From Pseudomonas tolaasii NCPPB 2192 (GTDB taxonomy: Bacteria; Pseudomonadota; Gammaproteobacteria; Pseudomonadales; Pseudomonadaceae): 64,000 nucleotides of DNA. A program made the position numbers and the translations under genes. Positions within the stretch are counted from its first letter, which is position 1, and each line of letters opens with the position of its first letter. This document shows positions 16,656 through 25,209 of the stretch, in pieces. The notes beneath the pieces are model-generated. The model was not told where the DNA came from and did not search any database. It saw nothing but the letters and a program-made list of their open reading frames with translations. The DNA lies in the NCBI RefSeq assembly GCF_002813445.1, contig NZ_PHHD01000001.1, positions 4,774,001-4,838,000 on the forward strand. The letters are read 5' to 3'.

Positions 16656-18854
16656 ATGGAAATTAAGGTCAACTTTCTCGACAACCTTCGACTTGAAGCC
16701 AAGTTCGACGATTTCACGGTGATCGCCGACCAGCCGATTCGCTACAAGGGCGACGGTTCGGCGCCGGGGCCGTTCGATTACTTCCTGGCTTCATCGGCGT
16801 TGTGCGCGGCGTACTTCGTAAAGCTGTACTGCGACACCCGCAATATCCCCACCGACAATATTCGCCTGTCGCAGAACAACATCGTCGACCCGGAAAACCG
16901 CTACAACCAGATCTTCAAGATCCAGGTCGAGCTGCCTGCCGATATTTCCGACAAGGACCGCCAGGGTATCCTGCGCTCCATCGACCGTTGCACCGTGAAA
17001 AAAGTGGTGCAGGCCGGCCCCGAATTCGTCATTGAAGAAGTCGAAAACCTCGACGCGGATGCCCAGGCCCTGCTGATGCCGAGTGCCGGTTCGCAGGCGG
17101 GCACCTACATTGCCGGTAAGGACCTGCCACTGGAGCAGACCATTGCCAACATGTCCGGGATCCTGGCCGGGTTGGGCATGAAAATCGAGATCGCGTCGTG
17201 GCGCAATATCGTGCCCAACGTGTGGTCGCTGCATATCCGCGACGCCCATTCGCCGATGTGTTTCACCAATGGCAAGGGCGCAACCAAGGAAGGCGCGTTG
17301 GCTTCGGCGCTCGGCGAGTTTATCGAGCGCCTCAACTGCAACTTCTTCTACAACGACCAGTTCTGGGGCGAAGAACTGGCCAACGCGCCGTTCGTGCATT
17401 ACCCGGACGAGCGCTGGTTCCAGCCGGGCCCTGACGATGAGCTGCCGAGTGAAATCCTCGACGCCTATTGCCGCAAAATCTACGACCGCGAGGGCGAGCT
17501 GCGCGGGTCGCACCTGTACGACACCAACTCGGGCAATGAAGCACGCGGCATTGTTTCGCTGCCGTTTGTGCGCCAGTCGGACGGCGAGGTGGTGTATTTC
17601 CCGTCCAACCTGATCGAAAATCTTTACCTCAGCAACGGCATGAGCGCGGGCAATACCCTGGCCGAAGCCCAGGTGCAGTGCCTGTCGGAGATTTTCGAGC
17701 GTGCGGTGAAACGCGAAATCATCGAAGGCGAGTTCGCCTTGCCGGACGTACCGGCGCACGTGCTGGCCAAATACCCGAGCATTCTGGCCGGCATCCAGGG
17801 CCTTGAAGCCCAGGGTTTCCCGGTACTGGTCAAGGATGCGTCGCTGGGCGGCGAGTTCCCGGTGATGTGCGTGACCCTGATGAACCCGCGGACCGGCGGT
17901 GTGTTCGCCTCGTTTGGTGCACACCCGAGCCTGGAAGTGGCGCTGGAGCGCAGCCTCACCGAGTTGCTGCAAGGCCGCAGTTTCGAGGGCTTGAACGACC
18001 TTCCGCAGCCGACCTTCGAAGGCCAGGCGGTGACCGAGCCGAACAACTTCGTCGAGCACTTCATCGACTCCAGCGGCGTGGTGTCCTGGCGCTTCTTCAG
18101 TGCGCAGTCGGATTATGAGTTTGTGGAGTGGGATTTCTCGGGCGAGGGTGCAGACTCCAACGTTCAGGAGGCCGCGACGCTGTTCGGCATTCTTGAAGGA
18201 ATGGGTAAAGAATCCTACATGGCCGTGTACGAACACCTGGGCGCCAAGGCGTGCCGCATCCTGGTGCCCGACTACTCGGAAATCTACCCGGTGGACGACC
18301 TGATCTGGGACAACACCAACAAGGCGCTGTTCTTCCGTGCCGATATCCTCAACCTGCACAGCCTCGACGACGAAGCGCTGCACGGCTTGCTTGAGCGCCT
18401 GATCGAGAGCGAACTGGACGACTACACCGACATCACCACCCTGATCGGCATCGAGTTCGACGACAACACGGCGTGGGGCCAGTTGACCATTCTGGAGTTG
18501 AAGCTGCTGATTTTCCTGGCCTTGAAGCAATATGAAGAGGCCAAGGAATGCGTGGAGATGTTCCTGCAATACAACGACAACACCGCCGACCGTGGCCTGT
18601 TTTATCAGGCGATGAATGCGGTGCTGGAGATGGAACTGGACGACGACTTGGAACTGGACGACTACGAGGCCAACTTCCGCCGTATGTTCGGCAATGAGCG
18701 GATGGACGCCGTGATCGGTTCGGTCGACGGCAGCGTACGTTTCCATGGCCTGACCCCGACCAGCATGAAGCTCGAAGGCCTGGACCGGCACTTGCGCTTG
18801 ATCGACAGCTACAAAAAGCTGCACAGCGCACGGGCCAACATCACCTCAGCCTGA
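16656..18854 (+). CDS. OsmC domain / YcaO domain fusion protein
   Basis: The 732-residue protein joins two families. Residues about 1-140 form an OsmC-like thiol peroxidase domain with the expected cysteine pair, Cys50 (SSALCAAYF) and Cys112 (DRCTVKKVV). Residues about 150-560 form a YcaO ATP-using domain: the nucleotide-site signatures are SALGEFIERLNCNF near 225 and AEAQVQCLSEIFERAV near 345. The C-terminus (about 580-732) matches the helical, acidic extension of E. coli YcaO (LELKLLIFLALKQYEEAKE). YcaO proteins activate amide backbones or aid RimO-dependent S12 methylthiolation; the role of the fused OsmC domain is not established. The ATG at 16656 begins directly at the OsmC strand. It is monocistronic, ending in a REPIN. 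Confidence 0.9.
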   Translation: MEIKVNFLDNLRLEAKFDDFTVIADQPIRYKGDGSAPGPFDYFLASSALCAAYFVKLYCDTRNIPTDNIRLSQNNIVDPENRYNQIFKIQVELPADISDKDRQGILRSIDRCTVKKVVQAGPEFVIEEVENLDADAQALLMPSAGSQAGTYIAGKDLPLEQTIANMSGILAGLGMKIEIASWRNIVPNVWSLHIRDAHSPMCFTNGKGATKEGALASALGEFIERLNCNFFYNDQFWGEELANAPFVHYPDERWFQPGPDDELPSEILDAYCRKIYDREGELRGSHLYDTNSGNEARGIVSLPFVRQSDGEVVYFPSNLIENLYLSNGMSAGNTLAEAQVQCLSEIFERAVKREIIEGEFALPDVPAHVLAKYPSILAGIQGLEAQGFPVLVKDASLGGEFPVMCVTLMNPRTGGVFASFGAHPSLEVALERSLTELLQGRSFEGLNDLPQPTFEGQAVTEPNNFVEHFIDSSGVVSWRFFSAQSDYEFVEWDFSGEGADSNVQEAATLFGILEGMGKESYMAVYEHLGAKACRILVPDYSEIYPVDDLIWDNTNKALFFRADILNLHSLDDEALHGLLERLIESELDDYTDITTLIGIEFDDNTAWGQLTILELKLLIFLALKQYEEAKECVEMFLQYNDNTADRGLFYQAMNAVLEMELDDDLELDDYEANFRRMFGNERMDAVIGSVDGSVRFHGLTPTSMKLEGLDRHLRLIDSYKKLHSARANITSA

Positions 18855-18863
18855 CGCAATACC

Positions 18864-18953
18864 TGTGGGAGCTGGCTTGCCTGCGATGGCGGCAAGTCAG
18901 CTTGCACTTCTGTTGACTGACAGACCGCTATCGCAGGCAAGCCAGCTCCCACA
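18864..18953. repeat. REPIN (inverted REP pair)
   Basis: Two identical 24-base arms in inverted order (18864-18887 and 18930-18953), with core GTGGGAGCTGGCTTGCC, lie between the YcaO stop and the convergent lyase stop. An identical arm pair occurs at 39253-39339. Confidence 0.88.
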
Positions 18954-18971
18954 GTTTGACCGGATACGGCC

Positions 18972-20138
18972 TTAGATGACTGCCAATGCCTGCGCCAGGT
19001 CTGCCCTCAGGTCTTCCACGTCTTCAACGCCCACCGACAACCGCACCAGCCCGTCGCCAATGCCCAATTGAGCACGGGTTGCCGCCGGAATGCTCGCGTG
19101 GGTCATGATCGCCGGGTGTTCGATCAGGCTTTCCACGCCGCCCAGGCTTTCCGCCAGGGCGAAGATCTTCACGTTTTCGAGGAAGCGTGTGGCGCCCGCC
19201 AGGTCAGTGTTCAGGTCCACCGAAATCATCCCGCCAAAGCCGCGCATCTGCTTTTTCGCCAGGGCGTGCTGTGGGTGGGATTCCAGGCCGGGGTAGTGCA
19301 CGCGCGCGACTTGCGGCTGTTTTTCCAGCCAGGTCGCCAGTTCCAGCGCGTTGCTGCAATGACGCTCCATGCGCAAGGCCAGGGTTTTGACGCCGCGCAG
19401 GGTCAGGAAGGCGTCGAACGGCCCGGCAATCGCACCCACCGAGTTTTGCAGGAAGCCCAAACGCTCGGCGAGGTCCGGGTTGTCGCCGACGATAGCGATG
19501 CCGCCGATCACGTCGGAGTGGCCATTGAGGTATTTGGTGGTGGAGTGCACCACGATGTCGAAACCCAGCTCCAGCGGGCGCTGGATCCACGGGCTGGCGA
19601 AGGTGTTGTCGGCCACGCAGATGATGCCGCGGTCGCGGCACAGGCGCGCAATCGCGCCGAGGTCGGTCAGGCTCAGCAGCGGGTTGCTCGGGGTTTCGAC
19701 CCAGACCATGCGCGTGTTGTCCTGCAACGAGGCTTCGAAGGCCTGCAAGTCGCTCAAATCGACATAACTGAAGCTGTGCCCGGCGCTGCGCTGGCGCACC
19801 TTGTCGAACAGGCGGAAGCTGCCGCCGTACAGGTCGTTGCCCGAAACAATGTGCGAACCGGCGTCCAGCAGTTCCAGCACCGTAGCAATAGCCGCCAACC
19901 CGGAGGCAAAGGCAAACGCCGCGCTGCCGCCTTCCAGGTCAGCCACGCAGCGCTCCAGGGCAAAACGCGTGGGGTTATGGGAGCGTCCATAATCAAAGCC
20001 CTTATGCACGCCGGGGCTGTCTTGCAGGTAGGTGGAGTTGGCGTAGATCGGCGGCATCAGCGCGCCCGTGGTCGGGTCGGGTGATTGCCCGGCGTGGATC
20101 ACACGGGTGGCAAACGCGCTTTTATCGGACTGACTCAT
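18972..20138 (-). CDS. Cystathionine gamma-lyase/synthase-type PLP enzyme
   Basis: This 388-residue enzyme of the Cys/Met metabolism PLP family has Lys202 in HSTTKYLNGHSD as the Schiff-base residue. YGRSHNPTR near residue 50 and ASGLAAIATVLELLDAGSH near 78 bind cofactor and substrate. Its start overlaps the stop of the cystathionine beta-synthase gene by four bases. With that partner it most likely cleaves cystathionine to cysteine (reverse transsulfuration, methionine to cysteine), as for the equivalent gene pair of P. aeruginosa. A gamma-synthase activity cannot be excluded from sequence. Confidence 0.9.
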   Translation of the reverse strand: MSQSDKSAFATRVIHAGQSPDPTTGALMPPIYANSTYLQDSPGVHKGFDYGRSHNPTRFALERCVADLEGGSAAFAFASGLAAIATVLELLDAGSHIVSGNDLYGGSFRLFDKVRQRSAGHSFSYVDLSDLQAFEASLQDNTRMVWVETPSNPLLSLTDLGAIARLCRDRGIICVADNTFASPWIQRPLELGFDIVVHSTTKYLNGHSDVIGGIAIVGDNPDLAERLGFLQNSVGAIAGPFDAFLTLRGVKTLALRMERHCSNALELATWLEKQPQVARVHYPGLESHPQHALAKKQMRGFGGMISVDLNTDLAGATRFLENVKIFALAESLGGVESLIEHPAIMTHASIPAATRAQLGIGDGLVRLSVGVEDVEDLRADLAQALAVI

Positions 20139-21511
20139 GCAAGGGATCTCCGTAGGTGGTTGAGCAGGTCGACGCGGGTGATCAGGCCATGGAAGCCCGA
20201 GGCGTCGGCAATGATGGCGACCAGGCCGCGATCCAGTTCCGCCTGCAGTTCGGCCAGGCTGGCGCCGGGGGCCAGGGTTTTAAGGGTTTTGGTCATGGCG
20301 CCGGCCACGGTCATGGAAAAGTGCGTGGCATCTTGATGCAGGCCCAGCAGGATGTCGGATTCGTCGATCACTCCGACCAGATCCTTGCCGTCCACCAGCA
20401 CCGGCAATTGCGAAACGTCCGCCAGGCGCATGCGCTGGAAAGCGGTGAGCAGCGTGTCGTCAGGGCTTACGCTGATCACGCGGCCGTCTTCGAAGCGGCG
20501 CGCGATGAGGTCGCGCAGGTCGCCGTAGTGTTTGTATTGCAGCAGGCCGGCGTCGTTCATCCACTGGTCGTTGTAAACCTTGGACAGGTAGCGCGTGCCG
20601 GTGTCGCACACAAACGTGACCACGCGTTTGGGCTCGGTCTGTTCGCGGCAATAACGCAAGGCGGCGGCGAGCAGGGTGCCGGTGGAGGAACCGCCGAGAA
20701 TGCCCTCGGCTTTCAGCAACTGACGGGCGTGGTCGAAGCTTTCCTCATCGCTGATGGAATAGGCGTGGCGCACGCTGGAGAGGTCGGCAATGGACGGGAT
20801 GAAATCCTCGCCGATGCCCTCCACGGCCCAGGAGCCGGGCGTTTCCAGCTTGCCACTGCGGCTGTATTCAGCCATGACCGAACCGACTGGATCGGCCAGC
20901 ACCATGTCCAGCTCAGGCTGCACACGTTTGAAAAAGCGGGTCAGGCCTGTCAGCGTGCCAGCCGAGCCGACGCCCACCACAATCGCGTCCACATCATGCT
21001 GGGTTTGCGCCCAGATTTCCGGTGCGGTACTGGTTTCATGGGCCAGGGGGTTGGCCGGGTTGTTGAACTGGTCGGCGAAGAACGAGCCGGGAATGTCTTT
21101 GGCCAGGCGCGCGGCCACGTCCTGGTAATACTCGGGGTGGCCTTTGCCTACATCGGAGCGCGTGATGTGCACTTCAGCACCCATGGCCTTGAGGTGCAGT
21201 ACCTTTTCCGTGGACATCTTGTCGGGCACCACCAGCACCACCCGGTAACCCTTGGCCCGGCCCACCAGCGCCAGGCCCAGGCCGGTATTACCGGCGGTGG
21301 CTTCGATAATGGTGCCGCCGGGGCTCAGGCGACCGTCGCGTTCGGCGGCGTCGATCATCGCCAGGCCAATGCGGTCCTTGATGGAACCACCGGGGTTTTG
21401 CGATTCAAGTTTGAGAAACAGCGTGCATGGGCCGGTATCAAAACGGCTGACCCGAACCAGCGGCGTATTGCCGATCAGCTCGAGGACGGCGGGGCGGGAA
21501 AGCGTGGGCAT
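20135..21511 (-). CDS. Cystathionine beta-synthase
   Basis: This 458-residue PLP enzyme condenses homocysteine and serine to cystathionine. The catalytic domain (about 1-320) has Lys45 in NPGGSIKDRIG and the phosphate loop GVGSAGTLTG near 185. Residues about 335-455 are two CBS repeats (VISVSPDDTLLTAFQRM; LKTLAPGASLAELQAELD), the regulatory nucleotide- or SAM-binding module. It is the first gene of a two-gene operon with the downstream lyase (ATGA overlap). The CBS tail separates it from plain cysteine synthases. Confidence 0.93.
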   Translation of the reverse strand: MPTLSRPAVLELIGNTPLVRVSRFDTGPCTLFLKLESQNPGGSIKDRIGLAMIDAAERDGRLSPGGTIIEATAGNTGLGLALVGRAKGYRVVLVVPDKMSTEKVLHLKAMGAEVHITRSDVGKGHPEYYQDVAARLAKDIPGSFFADQFNNPANPLAHETSTAPEIWAQTQHDVDAIVVGVGSAGTLTGLTRFFKRVQPELDMVLADPVGSVMAEYSRSGKLETPGSWAVEGIGEDFIPSIADLSSVRHAYSISDEESFDHARQLLKAEGILGGSSTGTLLAAALRYCREQTEPKRVVTFVCDTGTRYLSKVYNDQWMNDAGLLQYKHYGDLRDLIARRFEDGRVISVSPDDTLLTAFQRMRLADVSQLPVLVDGKDLVGVIDESDILLGLHQDATHFSMTVAGAMTKTLKTLAPGASLAELQAELDRGLVAIIADASGFHGLITRVDLLNHLRRSLA

Positions 21512-21646
21512 GTCGTCACCTGATTACGGGATGGGCGTAGTGCGGGGGGACAGCAAAAATGCAAAGCATGGCTTGGAACATAGGCCGGGATCGCGCCGGT
21601 CGCAACCGGGCGGTCCGTTGGATGTCTTTTTTTGGAGCATGGGTGC

Positions 21647-22510
21647 TTATGCGCGCTGGCCCAGCAGCGTGTGCAAATGCGCGGTGACCCGGGCGCCGGC
21701 AGCCTGCATCGGCGCGCGAAGTTCGCTGCCGATCAAGCCGTCCAACGCCAGTGCGGCTTTCACCGGCGCCGGGTTGGGCTCCATGAACATGGCATGAATC
21801 AGCGGCAGCAGTTGAAAAAACGTGGCCCTGGCGTCGGCCAACTGGTTGTCCCTGACTTGCTGGTACAGCGCCACAAACTGTTCGGTGTGCACGTGTGCCG
21901 ACGCAGCAATGGCACCCGTGGCGCCCAGGCACAGCGCGTTGAAGATCTGAATGTCTTCGCCACACAGCACGTCCACCTGGCCGCTGGCGATCAGCGCCAG
22001 GGTCGTGGCGAGGTTGCCGCCGCAGTCCTTGATCGCCTGGATTCGCTCATGGGCGACAATATTCAGCAACGTGGTCTGTTCGAACGTCACGCCAGTGCGG
22101 TAGGGAATGTCATACAGAATGATCGGCACGCTGGACGCGTCGGCCACGCTGCAAAAGAACGCTTCAAGCCCGGCCTGGGAGGGGCGGATGTAACTCGGTG
22201 CCGGTACCAGGAGACCCGCTACCGGGCGCTTGAGGATTTCACGCTGGAACTGCAGCAGCTCAATCTGGTTGTTGCCCGACAGCCCCATCACCACGCGGTG
22301 TGCAGGCACCAATTGCAGCACGGCATCGAGTACGGCGAGCTGTTCGTGACGGCTCAATGCGGCGGCTTCGCCGGTGGTGGTGCAGACCATGATCCCGGCC
22401 ACGTGCTTTTCCAGCAGGTGGCTGACCAGTCGGCGCAGGCCGATAAAGTCGATGGCACCGTCGTGAAACGGTGTGACCACGGGAACCCAGATACCTTGAA
22501 ACGCGGACAT
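21647..22510 (-). CDS. DapA-family aldolase (dihydrodipicolinate synthase-like)
   Basis: The 287-residue TIM-barrel protein has the Schiff-base Lys161 (IQAIKDCGGN), the catalytic Tyr133 (ILYDIPYRTG), and the TTGEAAAL pyruvate-binding segment near residue 45. In the DHDPS family it may condense pyruvate with aspartate semialdehyde or act as a related aldolase/lyase. The tyrosine-bearing region is PAPSYIRPSQAG rather than the usual PYYNKPTQEG, which hints at a paralogue with another substrate and not the housekeeping DapA. It is alone on its strand. Confidence 0.83.
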   Translation of the reverse strand: MSAFQGIWVPVVTPFHDGAIDFIGLRRLVSHLLEKHVAGIMVCTTTGEAAALSRHEQLAVLDAVLQLVPAHRVVMGLSGNNQIELLQFQREILKRPVAGLLVPAPSYIRPSQAGLEAFFCSVADASSVPIILYDIPYRTGVTFEQTTLLNIVAHERIQAIKDCGGNLATTLALIASGQVDVLCGEDIQIFNALCLGATGAIAASAHVHTEQFVALYQQVRDNQLADARATFFQLLPLIHAMFMEPNPAPVKAALALDGLIGSELRAPMQAAGARVTAHLHTLLGQRA

Positions 22511-22744
22511 GCACTTTCTCCTGATGGTTGACCGATTGAGTCACCGTCAGAAGGGCAGAGGGAATTGTGCAAGGGAGAGGGGGCCTTCGCGCTCAATGTC
22601 CTGTCAGCTCATCTGACGGGACAGCGCGCCCCGGTCACATGAGCGACTGTTTCTTCGATTTGAGGGCGTGCGCTGCGCAGCCTTGCGCCTTGGCAATCAA
22701 GCCAAAGACGGAAAGTTGAGCGAGCGACGTGGAAGACATGAGTT

Positions 22745-22785
22745 GTCACACCCTGAAGAAGGGCTCCATCTTCAGGGGATGTGAC
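22745..22785 (-). terminator. Strong hairpin after hydrolase gene
   Basis: A 15-bp stem with a two-base bulge (outer arms GTCACA/TGTGAC, inner CCTGAAGA/TCTTCAGG) lies about 10 bases past the hydrolase stop. It is terminator-like but lacks a U-tract. The rest of 22511-22744 shows no gene. Confidence 0.5.
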
Positions 22786-22793
22786 TTAATGTG

Positions 22794-23768
22794 TCAACCC
22801 CGTTTCAGGTGCTCGCGTACAAAGTCCGCCACTTCGGCGAGCAGCTCGGCGTCTTCCGGTGCGCCCATGAAGCCGCCGTGGGGCATGGCTTCGAATACAT
22901 GCAATTGCGCCGGCACTTTTGCCTGGCGCAAGGCGCGGTGCATGCGCACGGTGTTGGAGAGAAACAGATCCCGCGTGCCGCTTTGCAGGAAGGTCGGCGG
23001 GAAGCCCGCCAGATCGCCGAACAATGGCGACAGGTAGGGATGGGACAAGTCCGCGCCCGCCGCATACAGCAAGTTGACGCTCATCAAAGGGTTGGGCAGC
23101 ACCACATCAACGGTGCGATTGACGTGGAAGCTGTCGCCTGATTCGGTGAGGTCAATTTCCGGCGACAACAGCACCAGCGCTGCCGGCAGCGGCAAGCCTT
23201 CGTCGCGGGCGCGCAGGAGCATTGCGGCGGCCAGGTTGCCGCCTGCCGAACGCCCGCCGATGGCTATTTTTTGCGGAGCGTGATGTTTGAGTAGATGGCG
23301 GTAGACGGCCAGGCAGTCATCCAGGGCGGCGGGGTAAGGGTGGTCGGGTGGCATGCGGTAATCCACGCCGTAGGTAATTGCGTCGTGCAGGTCGGCCTGT
23401 TTGCCGGCGGCAATCCGGCAGTTTTCGCCGCCGCCAAACACCAGCGCGCCGCCGTGCAGGTCGATGTAGGCAAAGTCCGAGCCTTCCGGCGGCGTGGCCA
23501 CGTGCACGGTGGCGCCCTCCACATTGAGGGTCTGCAGGCTGGCGCGCAGCAGGGCCGCTTGCCCGGCGTTGGCCTGGGCATAATTTTGGTCGACAGCCGC
23601 TTGCAGGCGACGCCAGCCGTCGTGGTCCTCGCTGGCGGGCATGGCGTGCACTGCGTTGTAAGGCACGCCCTCGATGTTGACCAGGCGGTTCAACGTGGCC
23701 TGGGCCTCGGGGCTGATCGAGTGCGGGGCCGGGACAGTGCGCGGTTCAAGTTTGACGCCTTGGTTCAT
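22794..23768 (-). CDS. HSL-type alpha/beta hydrolase
   Basis: This 324-residue esterase belongs to the hormone-sensitive-lipase branch. It has HGG in YIDLHGGALVFGGG near residue 105, the nucleophile elbow GRSAGGNLAAAML near 180, and DLFLSNTVRMHRAL and FEAMPHGGFMG near the C-terminus for Asp and His. The usual GDSAGG has Arg in place of Asp. The ATG at 23768 is taken; a longer frame adds 26 residues of poor composition. No signal peptide is seen. The substrate is unknown, possibly short acyl esters. Confidence 0.85.
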   Translation of the reverse strand: MNQGVKLEPRTVPAPHSISPEAQATLNRLVNIEGVPYNAVHAMPASEDHDGWRRLQAAVDQNYAQANAGQAALLRASLQTLNVEGATVHVATPPEGSDFAYIDLHGGALVFGGGENCRIAAGKQADLHDAITYGVDYRMPPDHPYPAALDDCLAVYRHLLKHHAPQKIAIGGRSAGGNLAAAMLLRARDEGLPLPAALVLLSPEIDLTESGDSFHVNRTVDVVLPNPLMSVNLLYAAGADLSHPYLSPLFGDLAGFPPTFLQSGTRDLFLSNTVRMHRALRQAKVPAQLHVFEAMPHGGFMGAPEDAELLAEVADFVREHLKRG

Positions 23769-23826
23769 GGGCTGACAGCTCGCGTTCAAAAACTCGGGGC
23801 GGCAAGGATGACAGAACACGGGATTG

Positions 23827-23927
23827 TGTGGGAGCCGGGGGAGCATTCATGAGGCTGCGATGGTGGTGAGGCAGGCGGCATGTTTGTTGGCAGTACCGGC
23901 GCTATCGCAGGCAAGCCAGCTCCCACA
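23827..23927. repeat. REPIN-like element, tandem copy 1
   Basis: The left arm has GTGTGGGAGCCGGGGGAGC (degenerate) and the right arm GCAGGCAAGCCAGCTCCCACA. With copy 2 it fills most of the 306-bp gap 23769-24074, in which no gene is seen. Confidence 0.75.
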
Positions 23928-23962
23928 TTTGACCGCATTTCAATGGATGGACGCGGTGCCCT

Positions 23963-24061
23963 CTGGGAGCTGTCGAGCTTTAGCGAGGCTGCGAAGGCGG
24001 TGGGGCAGGCGGCATTTTTGTTGGCCGTGCCGGCGTCTTCGCAGGCAAGCCGGCTGCCCGC
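23963..24061. repeat. REPIN-like element, tandem copy 2
   Basis: It has the same layout as copy 1 (GAGGCTGCGA inner left, TTCGCAGGCAAGCCGGCTGCC right arm) and lies 36 bases after it. The arms are more diverged. Confidence 0.7.
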
Positions 24062-24074
24062 GTCAATCCAGCGT

Positions 24075-24557
24075 TCAGCGCCCGGCCACGGCGGCTTCGA
24101 TGGCGGCGATGTCGATTTTGCCCATGGTCATCATGGCGTCGAATGCACGCTTGGCAATCGCCGGGTCGGGGTGGGTCACGGCGTCGGTCAATACCCGCGG
24201 ACTGATCTGCCAGGACAGCCCCCAGCGGTCCTTGCACCAGCCGCAGACACTGGCCTGGCCGCCGTTGTCGATGATCGCGTTCCAGTAGCGGTCGGTTTCG
24301 GCCTGATCGTCGGTTGCCACCTGAAAGGAAAATGCCTCGGAGTGTGTGAACGCGGGGCCGCCGTTCAGTCCCACACAGGGAATACCCAGCACGGTAAATT
24401 CAACCGTCAGCACGTCGCCCTGCTTGCCGGCAGGAAAGTCGCCCGGCGCATGGTGAACGGCCTTTACGGCGCTGTCGGGAAAGGTCTCGGCGTAGAAGTT
24501 GGCGGCGTCCAGGGCGGTGCCGTTGTACCAGAGGCACAGGGTGTTTTTGCTGGTCAT
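24075..24557 (-). CDS. VOC-superfamily PhnB-like protein
   Basis: This 160-residue protein has the PhnB/3-demethylubiquinone-9 3-methyltransferase-like glyoxalase fold (LCLWYNGTALDAANFYAETF; DRYWNAIIDNGGQ; CGWCKDRWGLSWQISP). Despite the historical name these are not proven methyltransferases; they are small VOC proteins of unknown ligand. It is monocistronic, preceded by GAGACCCGAGATG-type sequence. Confidence 0.85.
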   Translation of the reverse strand: MTSKNTLCLWYNGTALDAANFYAETFPDSAVKAVHHAPGDFPAGKQGDVLTVEFTVLGIPCVGLNGGPAFTHSEAFSFQVATDDQAETDRYWNAIIDNGGQASVCGWCKDRWGLSWQISPRVLTDAVTHPDPAIAKRAFDAMMTMGKIDIAAIEAAVAGR

Positions 24558-24637
24558 CTCGGGTCTCCACGGGGTTGGGGTACGTGAAGTCTAGATGAGT
24601 GCCGGAGTAAGCCCGGCGCAGCTGCCGGGCGGTGCCT

Positions 24638-25099
24638 TTACAGGATGGTGTAATCCCTGACCACGCCATTGTTGAGGTGGATATTCAAGTGCCGGTTCTG
24701 TTGTTGCGGCGCAATGTTGTCGATGGCGGTGCGCCGGGTATCGATCGCGTTATCGTAGGTGTTGCCGGGAATACGGTTGGACACCAAACCCAACAGGTGG
24801 CGCATGGAGGCGTTCTGCGTGGTGGAGGGCGTATAGCTCCAGGTTTCGATGCCGTCGGACGAAATCGTCTGGTCCTGCGGCTCGCCGTACATTGCCTTGA
24901 GCTGTTGCGACGTGGTCTTGCCGGAAATGATGTGGGTGCGCACATAGGTGGTGTCGAACAGCGAAATGTCCGGCCCGGGCTTACCTTGAATGCCCGGCAA
25001 TGACAGGTTGTTCAAACTGCTCAGGCCGTTGACGCCATTGGCGCAACCGGTGAGTAAAAGGGCGGTGGCGAGGGTTGCGGTCAGGGTACGACGGGCCAT
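24638..25099 (-). CDS. Small outer-membrane lipoprotein, SmpA/OmlA-like
   Basis: This 153-residue protein starts with a lipoprotein signal (MARRTLTATLATALLLTGC) with a lipobox ending at Cys19. The mature part contains a BamE-type repeat motif: LKAMYGEPQDQT near residue 68 followed by WSYTPS. It is probably anchored in the outer membrane or periplasm-facing inner membrane. The function is unknown; the fold is shared with BamE and beta-lactamase inhibitor-like proteins. Confidence 0.75.
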   Translation of the reverse strand: MARRTLTATLATALLLTGCANGVNGLSSLNNLSLPGIQGKPGPDISLFDTTYVRTHIISGKTTSQQLKAMYGEPQDQTISSDGIETWSYTPSTTQNASMRHLLGLVSNRIPGNTYDNAIDTRRTAIDNIAPQQQNRHLNIHLNNGVVRDYTIL

Positions 25100-25209
25100 G
25101 ATTTTCTCCGTTTAGTCAGGGCTCAAAAACTGACATCCATCATAAAACGGCGAAAAAAACGCAGAAAAAATCTTCCTGCCCCAGCGTCTCAATTCCTTGC
25201 CCGGGTGTC

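Noticed and set aside
16791..18824. 677-codon minus-strand frame opposite the OsmC-YcaO gene
   Set aside because: The plus-strand frame has clear domain motifs; the antisense frame has none and arises from high GC.
18864..18953. Inverted repeats considered as insertion-sequence ends
   Set aside because: Arms are REP-type, no transposase lies between, and the same arms recur at other sites as REPINs.
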